A stretch of 64,000 bases of DNA from Escallonia rubra (GCA_033065855.1 JAVXUO010002186.1:186001-250000); one strand, 5' to 3'; shown: positions 1 through 12,676, counted from the first letter of the stretch. Notes: a model not told the origin generated them from the letters alone. Made by a program: numbers and translations.

Positions 1-2412
1 ATTATAGGAGACTTTTGCAGTTATCCACACACCTAATCAATGTATCAATATATTATGACTTAATTTTAGCTATTAACACCTCAAAAATACTTTAAGATAG
101 TAAAATGAACACTCAAAAATAAAAAATAAAAACATAAAATATTTTAAAAATTAAGTCATGTTACTTTGTAAATTATTTTTGAAATATCTTAATTTTGTGA
201 ATTATTTATCTTTGATTTCATACATGATTGGGTGTATATGATTCTCAATTTAGAATTTAAGGTCAATTTTGTGACACATCATCATGTTTATTTTCTAGTC
301 CTTTTCTTTTTTATCTACATTTATTAACATTACACATGCATCATGATTTTTATTTTAATTTATTATTAAAAATTTGTAGCGATTGTTGTCATAATTTTTG
401 TTTACCTTGTGAGTAGAAAAACCTTCTAAAACTCTGCATAATCAATCCATCAGACTTAGTTTCAACTATTAAGACCTCAAAAATACTTTAAGATAACAAA
501 ATAAATACTAAAAAATAGAAAATATTTTTAAAAATTAAGTCATATCATTTTGTAAATTATGTTCAAAAGATCTTACTTTGTGGATCATTTATCTCTGATT
601 TCATACATGATTTGATTGTTATATATTTGTGAGATTTTGATTTATTTTAAGTACTTTTGAGGTGTTAGTATTGAAAATTAAGACCTAATATGTTAGTATA
701 ATGAATAGGTAGAGTTTTAGAAAGTGCAAAATTGATTTTTTACTCTTATAAAGTTTAGTAAATTATGTCAATATACTCATAATGAGTATATTGATTAAGT
801 AAAGTTTAGAATGTGTAAAAATTATAGTTTTATAAGGTATACAAAATTAGGCACATTTGACCTACGGTTTTTTTAATAATAAATCATATTAAAGTGTTAG
901 TAAGTTGGGATAAAAAAGAAAAAAGACATGAAAACAAATAGGATGATGTGTCGCATAATTAGAAGGGGTGAATGTTGCATAAGTAGCGTTGTGAACATTC
1001 ATGTTTGTTTATTTCAAATTCATTAGTCTTAAAAATTATTTGTGAAATTAAATTGTTATTTCTGTATTTTAATTACTTTTAAGAGTTTAGTCATATTCAA
1101 TTTGATTCTTTTTTAGTTTGCATTTATTGGTGTATATTGAGGTCACACATTTTAAATCAATTTCTAAAGTAAATATCCATGTTGGTAATTTAAAAAATTA
1201 AGTCATAGTCACTTTGATTCTTTCTTGGATTGCATGTATTGGTATATATGATTCCCAATTGTTTAGAATTTTAGGTCAATTTTGTGACACATCATCATGT
1301 TTGTTTTCGAGTCCTTCTCCTTTTTTATTCATATTATTAAAATTATATATGCACCATGAATCATTATTTTAATTTATTATTAAAAATCCGTAGCTACTGT
1401 AGCCATAATTTTAATTTACCTTATATGAGTAGAATACCAATTACACACCTTCTTAAACTCTACCTAATCAATGTATCAGCATAATAGGACTTAATTTTAG
1501 CTATTAACACCTCAAAAGCACTTGAAGATAACAATATGAACACTTAAAAGCATGAAAAAGTGTAATATAATTTAAAAATTAAGTCATATAACTTTGTAAA
1601 TTATTTTTGAAAGATTTTAATTTGTGAATTATGTATCGTTGATTTCATACATGATTTGCGATACATCATCGTGTTTCATTTCGAGTCCTTCTCCTTCTTT
1701 ATCCATATTTATTAAACTTACACACGCATCATGATTTTCACTTTGCTTTATTATTAAAAAATTTGTTGCTATTGTTGCCATAATTTTAGTTTTACCTTGC
1801 ATGACATAATATTAATTCTACACCTTTTAAAACTCTATCTAATATTTGCATCAGCATATAAAGCTTTAATTTTAACTATCAACACCTCAAAAATACTTTA
1901 AGAAAAAAAAAATATTGAGAAAATAAAAAAAAACGTAAAGTATTTTTAAAAATTAAGTCATATCACTTTGTAAATTATTTTTGAAAGATCTTAATTTGTG
2001 GATTATTTATCTTTGATTTCATACATGATTTTTGTATTTTAAATTTGTCAGATTTAATTTTATATTGGAAGTACTTTTGAGGTGTTAGTAGTGAAAATTG
2101 AGACCTAATATGATAGTATACTAAATAGGTAGAGTTTTAGAAGGTGTAAAATGATTTTCTACACTTATAAAGTTTAGTAAAATTATGACAATAATACTCA
2201 CAAATTTTTTAATCATAAAATATAGTAAAGAGTCATGATGCATGCATGACTTTAATAAGTAGAGGTGAAAAAGGAATGTGATATCAAAACAAACATGGTG
2301 ATGTGTCGCATAAGTAAAAGGGGTTGACGTGTCGCAAAATCAAAAGGGGTAAAAAGAGAAAATAACATTAAAAAAAGCTTAGATATCGCCTTTGAAGTGC
2401 ACAACGATTCAT
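1..2412. repeat. AT-rich array of inverted modules (R1)
   Basis: No gene is visible. A module reading TTAATTTTAGCTATTAACACC followed by TCAAAAATACTTTAAGATA occurs near 60, 460, 1490 and 1865. Its reverse complement (AAGTACTTTTGAGGTGTTAG) occurs near 645 and 2070, so the block can fold on itself. Other repeated pieces are TAAATTATTTTTGAAAGATCTTAAT and GTGACACATCATCATGTTT. The same modules return at about 4495-6317 and 25522-27130. All three blocks end with a related string near GTGTCGCCCC...GCACAACG. This is an unclassified, probably non-autonomous repeat family; Helitron or fold-back origin is possible. Short ORFs here are chance. Confidence 0.6.
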
Positions 2413-2422
2413 CTATTATATA

Positions 2423-2658
2423 CTCTCTCCATCCCACATAATTTGATCAACTTTTTTTTTTCTCCTGACCCGCTTTCTTATTTTTTTATTATTCATTTCT
2501 CTCTCCACATTTAACATTTTACCAACACATTTTCTCTCTCCTGACCTGCTTTCTTCCCTTCTTCTCTCCAAAAGGTAGAATGAAAAATACATAATATATC
2601 ACTTAAATCCTTAATCTATGTGCAAAACAAATGATTAAATTATGTGCGACAGAGGGAG
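2423..2658. mobile_element. Stowaway-like MITE 1
   Basis: The ends are CTCTCTCCATCCCA on the left and TGCGACAGAGGGAG on the right. These are imperfect inverted copies of the usual Stowaway end CTCCCTCCGTCC. The element is 236 bp, AT-rich, non-coding and flanked by TA (2421-2422 and 2659-2660), the Tc1/mariner target duplication. It was mobilised in trans by a mariner-like transposase that is not in this window. Confidence 0.75.
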
Positions 2659-2663
2659 TATAC

Positions 2664-3615
2664 ACTAGTTTAATAACCCGGTCAAGGCCCGGGTGAGCTC
2701 TATTTAAACGCTATGAATAATTTTTATTTTTAATATACTTTGGTAGAGTTAAGGTTAGATATTTGAGCATTATGTTGATGGTTTTGAAAACTACGGTTTA
2801 TTAGTTTTCGCTTGAAGTGAACCATCGAATTCAAAAAATATTGCATTTTTGCATTTCACATTAACAGTGTCATAATCAAGAGAAACTCAATGAAAGTATA
2901 ATCCCGAATTTGTTTCATAATAGTAAAGCATCTTCAAGTGCTTAAAAATTAGGAAGATTCAGAAGTTCAAAATAAAGTATTCAAAAAGTAAATCATACAA
3001 TGAGAAATCAATTATTTCACATCAAATTAGAATGTTACTTTGTTTTTTAGTATTGTAGGTATTAATTTCGTTTTTGTAAGGAAAATTTAAATTTCAAGAA
3101 TTTATACACAAAATTATGCTTATGCAATTCATTTTGGTTACTATATCCCTATAAGTGTGAGACAATATTTTTCAATTTTTACGCTATGTAGCGTATCATT
3201 GATCAAGAAATACCTCTGATAGAACTCCTTACTATATATTATATTAGTGATCTACTACAGTGCTCTACAATGAAATTTAAAATTTATAAAAGAAAGCACA
3301 AAAAAGGCACAAACAATTTTTTTAGTAAATTATTGTCTAGCCTGAATAAACCTACTAAAAAACATGCTATGAAAACCTTAAAGCAAAATGAAAGTAAGTG
3401 CAGCTATTTTACTTTCTTTCAGATAACCACCCTTTTAAAATGTAGAATTAACCCTGAAAAGAGAAACTATAGTGTTATAGTGGCAATATCTGTATTCTGA
3501 TTGTTTTGCTTCATGGTCACGTCAGACGCTTTTTTGACCATCCAATTAACGTGTTTTCAAATTTTTTTTAAGACAATTAATTTTAAAATACGTGTGCATT
3601 GCACAGTTAGTTATT
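2664..3615. mobile_element. Helitron-like fragment 1
   Basis: The left end reads ACTAG, a short spacer, then a hairpin ACCCGG...CCGGGT (2676-2694). Read on the minus strand this is the hairpin-then-CTAGT arrangement of a Helitron 3' terminus. The right side (3590-3612) has a second small hairpin GTGCATTGCAC followed by AGTTAGTT. No Rep/helicase reading frame is present, so the element is non-autonomous or truncated. A related copy begins at 6380. The 76-codon frame at 3270-3500 is broken in that copy and is probably not a gene. Confidence 0.4.
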
Positions 3616-4560
3616 GTCCGACGAATGATCATAAAAATGTCATATCATTTTACAAAACCTTTTTTAATGTTTGGTGCTAAACAATTATATAGTGGTGAAT
3701 ATTCTTACAGTCGTATAGACTGTGATAAATGGTGATGTAATTGCGGAAGGTTACAAAATTCTTACAATTCATCTTTCATTTGCAGACTGTTCATTAATTT
3801 CTAACTTTATAGTATCTTAAGATGATTATAGAAGTTTGTGAAGTCTGAATATCATATATTTAAGATTATTTTTTTAAAATTATCCTATATATACACATGA
3901 ATTAAAATGTAATGAATTAAAAATTAGTCCTTTATATTAGAAAAGAAAAATCCTAAAAAAGATGCACGAACTATACAATTAGTAATTTATTGTGTAGATA
4001 TAAATTGGCCACTAAAAATAGACATTGGAAGTGAAACGAAAGCACGTTTAGTAATTTTAATACATTTCAGATAATGAATTATTTTTACCTACCACCCATA
4101 AAAATCCCTACAACCGTCTATATAAAACAGTTAATGATCGATAAATATGCTTAATGTCATTTTTGTTGACACCATAACTGACAATTTTTAAAAGTACCTT
4201 TTTAGAGTTAAATAAGTACAACTAAAAGTATAAAACAACCATTGAGTGTCACTGTATGGGAGGCTGTAGGCATCTTCCTATGACCTGGGTAGCGGCCAAA
4301 ATTTCCTTAAATAGCTATCATTTTAAAAGATAGAATTAACTTTATAAAAGAAATAATGTAGGACTATGGTGACAATCCCCGTGTTTAATTGTTTCACTTC
4401 AAGATCATGTTTAACAATTTTTGGAGGTGCCGTTTTGATCTGTTTCTAAAGATTTTCAAAATTAATCAATTTAAAAATGCGCTATACTTGATTCTTTGTT
4501 TTGGGCATTCATAAGAGTATATGATCTCTACTTTAGACTTTGAGTTATTATATTAAAATT
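2664..4560 (+). repeat. Long direct repeat, copy 1 of 2
   Basis: This stretch is related along its whole length to 6380-8470. Shared landmarks in the same order include ATCTACTACAGT near 3250 and 7190, AATAAACCTACTAAAAAACATG near 3345 and 7250, ATAGACATTGGAA near 4018 and 7920, and TCTTCCTATG near 4270 and 8170. Copy 2 holds a Stowaway insertion that copy 1 lacks. No coding function is seen. Confidence 0.65.
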
Positions 4561-6317
4561 AATTTGGGAAGTATATTGCTATCGCATTTCAACTGTAAAA
4601 AAATGAAGTCATATTCGTTTCTTGTATTGCTTATATAGAAAGATGTTAAGTAATTAATCTATACTTTTGATACATGGTCTTTGTATTTTATATTTGTGAG
4701 ATTCTATTTTGTTATTTTAAAGTGCTCTTAAGGTATTACAGTCAAAATTAAGGCCCAACATGTAAGTATATTCATTAGGTAGTGTTTTAAACACTTTAGA
4801 GTTAGTTCCCTAGTTTTAAAAGATTTACAAAAAAAAAAAAAAAAAATTAATTGGGCCAATAATATTAATAATTTTTTTACAATGATTTATACTAAATAGA
4901 TAATAAATTGGAACAAAAAAATAAAATGAATAAAACAAATAGAATGACGTGTTGTATAAGTAAGAGAGGTAAAAGGAAAAGAACACTAAAAAAGCTAATG
5001 TATTTGAAAGTTCAATGTTACGTAATTAAAATTTTAGAATTATTTTCCTAGTTTAAAAGGTTTACAACAATTGGTGCAATAATGTTCACCATTATTTGAA
5101 CAATAAATTATAAGAAAGAGTTAATATGTTGTGTTAAAAAAAAACAAAAAAGGACGTCGAAACATATAAGATGATGTGACGCATAAGTAAGAGGTAAATA
5201 AGAAAAAGAACACTTAGAGAAAAGCTTATGTGTTTTAAAGTTTAATGTGATAAAATTAGAATTAACTGATGAAGTAAAATCTCATATTGGTGCTTTTAAA
5301 TTATTTTCAACAGTTAACTGATATTCTTTTTACATGTTGCTTTTGTGCAAAGAAAATAATTAAAGCTTTTAAATTGTGACATACTATTTTTTTTTAATTT
5401 CATAAGTTACTTATGTTTTCTTTATGTTTGAATGTTTATGCTGTAATTGAAAGTGTATTTAAAGTGCTTTGAGGTGTTAATAGTCAAAATCAAATTCCAA
5501 TATGTTGATACATCGATTAGGTAAAGTTTTATAAGGTGTATAATTGATTTTTTTTACTCTTATAAGGTCAATTAAATATATAGTATTTATACCTTCGAAT
5601 TTTTAATAGTAAGTTATAATAAAGAGTAAGTAGAGGTAGAAAAGGAATGGAACACCAAAGCAAGCACATTGACGTGTAATTTATGTTTTCTGTATGTTTG
5701 AGTGTTTATTTTGTTATTTAAAGTGTTTTTGAGGTGTTATTTAAATTAATTTTTGAGGTGTTAATAGTCAAAACCAAGCCTAATATGGTCTTACATTGAT
5801 TTGGTAGAGTTTAAGTAGAAGAGATTTTTTACTCTTACAAGGTCAATTAAATTTATGGTAATAGTATTTTCGAATGTTTTAATAATAAATTATAATAAAG
5901 AGTCGTGATACATGTGTGAGTTTAATAAGTAGAGGTAAAAGAGGAATAGAACACCAAAACAAATATGATGACGGCTAATTTTTGTTTTATGAGATTTTAA
6001 GAGTCAAAATTAGGTCCTAATATGTTGGTACATTGATTAAATAGAGTTTTAGAATGTGTAAAATTGATTTTTTACTCTTATAAGGTCAACTAAATTTGCG
6101 ATAATAATACCTCCGAATTTTTTAATAATCAGTGAAAATAAAGAGCCATATATGATGTATGTGACACTTTAATAAGAAGAGGTAAAAGAAGAATGAAACA
6201 CAATAATAAAAATGATGACGTGTCGCAAAATTGAACAAAGAGCATAATTATAAGGGGTATACAAGGAAAAAAACACTAAAAAATACTTATGTGTCGCCCC
6301 CAAGATGCACAACGATT
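4495..6317. repeat. AT-rich array of inverted modules (R2)
   Basis: This is the same repeat family as 1-2412, mostly in the inverse orientation (GAGGTGTTAATAGTCAAAAT at about 5480, 5735 and 5755, with related forms near 4735 and 6000). It ends with GTGTCGCCCCCAAGATGCACAACG, like R1 and R3. An A-run lies near 4831-4847. No gene is visible. Confidence 0.55.

Positions 6318-6379
<62 letters not shown>
6318..6379. repeat. (CT)n followed by (AT)n microsatellite
   Basis: A pure CT run of about 22 bp passes directly into an AT run of about 40 bp. It lies between the end of the R2 array and the second Helitron-like end. Confidence 0.95.
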
Positions 6380-6380
<1 letters not shown>

Positions 6381-8507
6381 TAATTCAGTAACCCGGGCAA
6401 GGCCCGTGTGAGTTCTATTCAAACACTATGAGTATGTTTGAGTTTCAATATATATTTTGGTAAAGTTAAGGTTGTGTATTTAAGAATCATGCCGATAGTT
6501 TTAAAAATTATGAATTAGTAAAATTCAGAAGTTCAAAATAAAGTATTGAAAAAGTGAAGTATACAATGAGTAATCAATTATTTCACATCAAATTAAAATT
6601 TTACTTTATTTTTTATTATTGTAGGAACTAATTTTATTTTTGTAGGAGAAAGTTAAATTTCAAGAATTTATGAACAAAATTCTATTTACGCTATTCATTT
6701 TGCTTACCTTATCTATATAAGTGTGAGATATTTTTTTAGTTCCACTTAATGTGGCGCATCACTGATCAATAGTTTTATTTTACAAGTAGCTCTAATATAG
6801 CTCCTTATCATATACTGCCTCCGTCCCTTAATATTCGATCACTTTGACTTTACACGCATATTAATGGTTTATGTTATATATTGTGTGTTTTTTCCATTTT
6901 ACCCTTTAGAGAGGGGGAGGAAGACAGTGGGCCAAGAGAGAGAAAATTAGTTGGTAGAGTATTAAATGTGGAGAGAGAAATAGAATAAAAAAGTGTAAAG
7001 TGGTTGGCCAGGAAAGAGAAAATGAGTCGGTAGAGAGTTAAATGAAGAGAAAGAAATAGAATTAAAAAAGTATAAATAAGTAAAAATACTTACATAATCT
7101 TTCTTAATGGAAGTGATCAATTTTTGTGGGACAGATTAAAAAGGAAATATGATCAAATTTTCAGGGACGGAGGGAGTATTAAATTAGACATCTACTACAG
7201 TCCTCTCTACAATGAAATTTAAATTTTTCGGTAAATTACTGTCTAGATTGAATAAACCTACTAAAAAACATGTCATGAAAACCTTAGAGCAAAAAAGTAA
7301 GTGGAGCTATTTTACTTCCTTTCAGACAACCACCCTTTCAAAATGTAGAAATAATTCTAAAAAGAAAATATAGTGTTATAGTGGCAATATCTGTATTCTA
7401 ATTGATTTACTATATGGTCATGTTCGGCGCTTTATAGTGACAATATATGTATTCTAATTCTATTTAATTTTCTAAGACAATTAATTTTAAAATACATGTG
7501 CATTGTACGGTTAATTATAGTCGGGATGATCATAAAAATGTCATAACATTTTCTGAAACTTTTTTTTTATGTTTGAGGCTAAACAATTATATAGCGGTAA
7601 ATATTCATACAGTTCTCTAGACTGTGATATATAGAGAATTAGTAAGGCTACAAAATTTTTATAAATCATCTTTGATTTATAGATTGTTCATGAAGTCCTA
7701 AGCTTATAGTATATTAAGGTGATTATAGAAGTTTGTGAAGTTATAATAACACATATTTAACATTATTTTTTATTGATTATCATATATATACACATGACTT
7801 AAAACATAATGAATTAAAAATCACTCGTAGTCATTTGTATTGAAAAACAAAATTCCTAAAAAATGTGCACAAACTATACAATTAGTAATTTAGTGTGTAG
7901 ACATAAATAAGCAACTAAAAATAGACATTGGAACTGAAATGGAAGCACGTGAAGTAATTTTAATTTATTTCAGATAATGAATTATTTATACCTACCGCCC
8001 ATGAAAATCCTTACAACGCTCTATACAAAACAGTTAATGATTGATAAATATGCTTAGTGTCATTTTCGCTGACACCATAACCGACAATTTTTAAAAGTAT
8101 AGGCACTAAATAAGTGCCACTAAAAGTGTATAACAACCATTTAGTTTCACAGTAAGTGAAGTTGTAGGCATCTTCCTATGGCCTGGGTACCGGCAAAAAA
8201 ATTCTTAGATAACTATAATTTTAAAAGATAAAATTAACCCTATAAAAGAAGTAGCGTAGTATTATGTTGACATCCTTGTGTTTAATTGTTTCACTTCAAG
8301 ATCATGTGCAACAATTTTGAAGGTGCCGTTTTGATCTGTTTTTTAAGATTTTCTAAAGTAATCAATTTAAAAATGCGCTATATTTGATTCTTTGTTTTGT
8401 GCATTCAAAAGAGTATATGATTTTTACTTTAGATTTTGAGTTATTATATTAAAATTAACTTGTGAGGTAAAATGCTATTTTGGCATTTCAAAGACATGGA
8501 AATAAAA
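6380..8507 (+). repeat. Long direct repeat, copy 2, with Helitron-like end 2
   Basis: It starts with CTAATTCAGTAACCCGGGCAA, the same terminal layout as position 2664, and has the matching right-hand motif GTGCATTGTACGGTTAATT near 7498-7515. It then follows copy 1 (2664-4560). It is interrupted by a Stowaway MITE at 6815-7176 and stops at about 8507, where an inverted piece of LTR family X begins. No gene is supported. Confidence 0.6.
6815..7176. mobile_element. Stowaway MITE 2
   Basis: The ends are CTGCCTCCGTCCCTTAATA and CAGGGACGGAGGGAG, a good Stowaway inverted repeat. The flanks are TA at 6813-6814 and 7177-7178. The element is 362 bp and non-coding. It is absent from the matching place in direct-repeat copy 1, so it inserted after that duplication. 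Confidence 0.85.
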
Positions 8508-8860
8508 TCCCATAATTGTTTTTAAAACTTTAAAATATGTATAAAAATTACAAAAATTAAATACAGAATTGAAAAGGCATCAAAACTATTTTGAAATTAT
8601 TCGTTTTGTTAAATTCAATGCGATACGAAAACAATAACAAATCAACTTAAAAAATCATCATATTTATACTGAGACTTCATACTATAAAAATACTACTCTA
8701 ATTTTTCCAGAACATTTTCATAAGTTTAGAAGCTCCCAAAGATTTTACAAATCTGAGTTTACAGAAAATATTAATACCTAAGATCTCAGAAAATTATAAA
8801 CTTTTGCCAAAACTTCTGATATGGCCTAAGGTACCATACCGTAAAATTTCACATGCTAAT
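8508..8860 (-). repeat. Inverted fragment of LTR family X
   Basis: The reverse complement matches 9640-9990, and also 23290-23640 and 49420-49760. Markers are the reverse complement of ATAAGACTCAGTTT (near 8670) and of GTACCATACC/GGCC (near 8820). It forms the left arm of a large inverted repeat with 9640-9990. Confidence 0.7.
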
Positions 8861-8984
8861 TTTTCACTGTGTGCTACCCGACTCATGCGCCGAACCGAAC
8901 GTAGCGCGAACCCGTGGTACACCTACCACACAACCTGCTGACCCAAATACACACTTCCCCTCTGCACTCTCTTATCCAATGCAC

Positions 8985-9560
8985 TCACTGACAGGGGCGG
9001 AGGCACGTTAGGACAAGGGGGGGCTGAAGCACCCCCTGACTTCTGGGAAAAAAAAAATATATGATGTCAGTACTTGAGAGAGGGCATGTGAGTGTAGAAA
9101 ACAAAACAAACAAGAGTGGGTGTTGGCATGGGTTTTTGAGTGTGCCGTGAGAGAGAGATTGTGTATCTGTTTGTAGGTGTGTAATGAAGGAGCAAGGGGG
9201 GCAGCCATGGCTGCCGTAGTGAGTGCCCATTGTGTATATTATAGGTGAATGTGTATATGGTAAGGGAGAAGGGAGCAGCCGTGAGGTGTGTTAAATGGGT
9301 TGTGAAAAGAAGTGGGTGTGGAGGGAAATGAAATGATTTTGGGTGTTCAAAAGGTGAAATGGGTTTTGGGTGTAAAAGTGTGTGCTCACTGTGTTGCATA
9401 TTGTGTATGTGTTCTGTGTGTGCTCACTGTGTGCATGAGTTTGTATATATATGAAGGTGTATGGTGCATGTGATGTCTGAGGGAGGGATGACACAAGGGT
9501 ATGTGTGAGTGTGTATTGTGTATTTTATGGGTGACTGGCAGAGAAAGTAAAGAAAAGAAA
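8985..9560. repeat. GT-rich low-complexity segment with a hairpin
   Basis: The plus strand is strongly G/T-biased (GTGTGTATATT, GTGTGTGCTCACTGTGTG). It carries the palindrome GGCAGCCATGGCTGCC at about 9199-9214. Several overlapping frames on the opposite strand translate to Thr/His/Pro-rich strings because of the CA repeats. They are composition artefacts, not genes. Confidence 0.7.
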
Positions 9561-9639
9561 AGAGAAGTGGGTTTTGGATATGCGGTTAGCGGGTAATTTG
9601 GATTAGCGTGAAGTTCAACACGTGGATAAACTAGTGCAC

Positions 9640-9995
9640 AGTCATTGTTAGCATATAAAACTTTACAGTACAATACGCTAGGCCATATTAGAATTCGTGG
9701 AAAAATTTTATACTTTTCTGAAATCGTATGTATTTTTAATATTTTCGGCAAGTTCAGGCTTATAAAATTCTTTTGAGCCTTTAGACTCATGAAAATGTTT
9801 TTGGAAAAATTAGGGTAATGTTTTTATGGTATGAATAAGACTCAGTTTGAATTTGATGATTTTTGGAGTTGATTTGCTACAGTTTCCATATCGCAATATT
9901 GGTTATAGCAAAACAAAAATTTTAAAAATAATTTTGATGTCTTTTAAATTCTGTTTTCTATTTTCTATAATTTTAATAAGTATTTAAAGCAGTCC
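9640..9995 (+). repeat. Fragment of LTR family X, right inverted arm
   Basis: Inverted relative to 8508-8860 and direct relative to 23290-23640. The shared core is ATAAGACTCAGTTT, ...TTTTTGGAGTTGATTTG, then a segment ending near a GC-rich junction at 9996 (CCGCGACGCGCCGGCGCC). Confidence 0.7.
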
Positions 9996-10374
9996 CGCGA
10001 CGCGCCGGCGCCGACGCCCTTGAAGAACCAGATCTGAATTCTCATCTTGGCCTTGCGTGAGTCTTCCCTCTTGCTCTTAGATGCTGATTGCTGAATGAAT
10101 TGCTGTCTGCTAGTGCTAGTATTTAATATGATAATATGTTACATTTATATTTTAGTTTAATATGTTACATATATATAGCTGAATTTGTAATTTTGCTTGT
10201 AAACGCTCGGAGTATAATTTGTATTTGCATTTTTTTTTTGTACTTGTAAAGAGTCTTTAATGACTCTCGTGAAATTTAATATTACTTTTTGTATGCTTTA
10301 TAAGTGCACTTTATTTTTAATATTATTTTAATTAAAAATTTGATAACGGACATATAATTTGCTCACTGACCCAC
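9996..10374. other. Unassigned spacer
   Basis: It starts with a short GC-rich stretch (GCGACGCGCCGGCGCCGACG) and then becomes AT-rich (TTAATATTACTTTTTGTATGC). I see no gene, RNA or element end. Confidence 0.5.
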
Positions 10375-11310
10375 TATTCCTCCCTCTTCTCACGCAAGCA
10401 CAGCCACATGCATATATATACTCATACACAATACCCACATAAACACAGTTTCACACAGCATTTAACTTACACACTCCTGTATACCCCTTAACACACACAA
10501 CACAAACACACCTTCATGCACCCAAAAACACACATATGGGGTTGTTTTGGAAGCCCCTCCTTCTCTTGACACAAGCCACGCACGCACATCACACACAGTT
10601 GCCCAAAAACACACACATACGCACACAGCACACCCACATACTGCCTATGGCAGTTTACTCTCTTTTGTCCCTTAAACACACTCACACAATCGCGTAACAC
10701 AGACACCCCATATACACATGCACACAGTTTTTGTACCCCACCTTTACACACACACACACACACACACACAGGTTACACACACACCCAGCAGGCCCCAGTT
10801 CAACAACCTTACACACACACACATGAACAAACACACCCACACAAACTTAACACAGCTACTGCCTCACGGTAGTAGTTGCTCTTCTTTCCCCCAAACCCAC
10901 ACACACATGCATAACACACAACTCACACACACTCAAAACACACAGCACGCACACACACCTGACCACATAACCACATAAACGCACGCACTCACAGAAGCAC
11001 CAACACACAGGCAGCCTCTCTCTCTCTCTCTCACCCCCCAACATCAACACCCTCATGCAGCCATTCCCCATCACACACCCTACAACCCGCGAAAGCCCAT
11101 GGCTGTCTACACTCACAAACACGATACAAAGTCACTCTACACTCTCCTACGGCTGCCCTTGCGGTACTCATGGCCACTACTCACAATTATTCACGGCAGC
11201 CCCTTCCATGGCAGCCATCACAGCCCTTTGTGCAATTGGTTCTCTTCCCCAACGCAGCCCCCCACGGTTGCTCCATCACTTAGCTAATACACACACAAAT
11301 TTTACACATT
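10375..11310. repeat. CA-rich low-complexity segment with hairpins
   Basis: This is the complement-sense version of the GT-rich segments at 8985-9560 and 12790-13450. It contains a pure CA run near 10747-10770 and punctuating palindromes such as ACTGCCTATGGCAGT (10640), CTACTGCCTCACGGTAGTAG (10857) and CATGGCAGCC (about 11208). Translated frames are low-complexity (Thr-His runs) and are not supported as proteins. It appears to belong to the variable part of LTR family X in inverted orientation. Confidence 0.6.
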
Positions 11311-11706
11311 AAGTAGCTTTCGGCAGGTTCTAAGAACAAACTACGAAGAGGTAAGCATAGGTACTAAAGGTGAAAACAACTCATTACTTTGAGAGTCTAT
11401 AACTAACCTCTAAACATCCCAAAGCAATAGGCACCAATGTCACCCGAAACCATATCATATCTTGCTTCCTAGCTATTCTAGTTTTATAAATCAAACCTTT
11501 CTTTCGTTTCTTAACTCACCCACACGGTTCACAGTCATAGCCACCATGACTGTGACCTGCTTAACACCCTGTTGCACTCACGGCATCCCTCATTTGATCC
11601 CATAATTATTGAAAAAAATAAAAAAACTAGGGAGAAAAGGGTAGAAACCTTACCGAAAAATTTCGCCGGAGAATCCTTACTTTCCTTCCCTTTTCTTCCT
11701 CTTAGT

Positions 11707-11709
<3 letters not shown>

Positions 11710-11737
<28 letters not shown>

Positions 11738-11795
11738 AGTCGTTTTTCAAAAAAAATTTGGATGAGTCATTAAGGTCGGCTGCCTCTCAAAAGTA

Positions 11796-11860
<65 letters not shown>
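11710..11860. repeat. (CT)n and (GT)n/(AT)n microsatellites
   Basis: A CT run lies at about 11711-11735. After a short spacer, compound GT-AT-GT runs lie at about 11795-11858. The spacers show no gene. Confidence 0.9.
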
Positions 11861-11861
<1 letters not shown>

Positions 11862-11934
11862 AACCCTAAATTGGGCATTTACCAAACACCCCCCCAACTT
11901 CCGTTAGTCATTTTAAATTTTACCCGAATCTTTT

Positions 11935-12676
11935 TTTTGAAACAATTATGGCTATTTATTACATTTAAAGAAATTATTTTAATTCAAAAATATTCAAAAT
12001 TTCAGAAAATTCATATTTTGACTTTTTATAATGTTTTAAGCTATAAAAGTGTTTTATTAATTTAAATTTTGGGATATCGTTACGCATTAAGGAGCGTACA
12101 TGATTTTCGGTTAGGTTGGTCGTGTGATGGACCCGCTTTGAGTTGCACGATTTCGGAGTTAGAAGTGAGCACGTGGAGGATAATTGATATTAGGTTTATA
12201 GTATTGTAGCATGGATTGGGTTCTAACAAATGGATTGCCAATTTAGGTTTATTCAGAGAATTTTGATCGAGGTTGTGTAGCATTTCATAGCTTGGATCGA
12301 GGTAAAAGATTAATTTCTCTATGAACCCTCTTTCATTACTCTGATTTCAAATGCTTATAATAACAGTTTTATAAACTACATTGAATGTTGATATTTATGG
12401 TTAGTATAAAATGTTTTTAATTTCCCGTGAAACCCTAAATTGAGCCTTAAGGCGATTGTTTAGAATTCATTGTTCATTTCATATGTTTATTGATTCGCTC
12501 ATCGTAAAGTATTTTCAATTTTATTTACTCCTTCTAAATGTTGCCATGAGTTAGTAATATGGGAATTATAAGGATGGTGCGTATTTGGGCGTTATAATGA
12601 TGGTATGTTGGTTGGGTTAAACTAGTACCTAAATGGACTAGTCAGTGTACATATGAATAGGTAAAGCGTATCGAGC
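11935..12676 (+). repeat. Partial LTR of family X
   Basis: It matches the second half of the X LTR at 23690-24430. Both contain ATTATGGC(T/A)ATTTATT, AGCTATAAA, TATTAGGTTTATA, CTTGGATCGAGGTAA and GAGTTAGT...TATAAGGATGGT in the same order. It stops where a full X LTR start (TGTAACATCTC) begins at 12677. Confidence 0.65.

Noticed and set aside
3270..3500. 76-codon lysine-rich frame
   Set aside because: Broken in the direct-repeat copy at 7210-7400 and AT-rich without a family match.
8992..9010. CAGGGGCGGAGG, a possible hAT terminal repeat
   Set aside because: No matching inverted end or 8-bp duplication found nearby.
10718..10978. Thr/His-rich frames in CA repeats (also at 8985-9790 and 58274-59171)
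   Set aside because: Direct translations of CA/GT low-complexity sequence.
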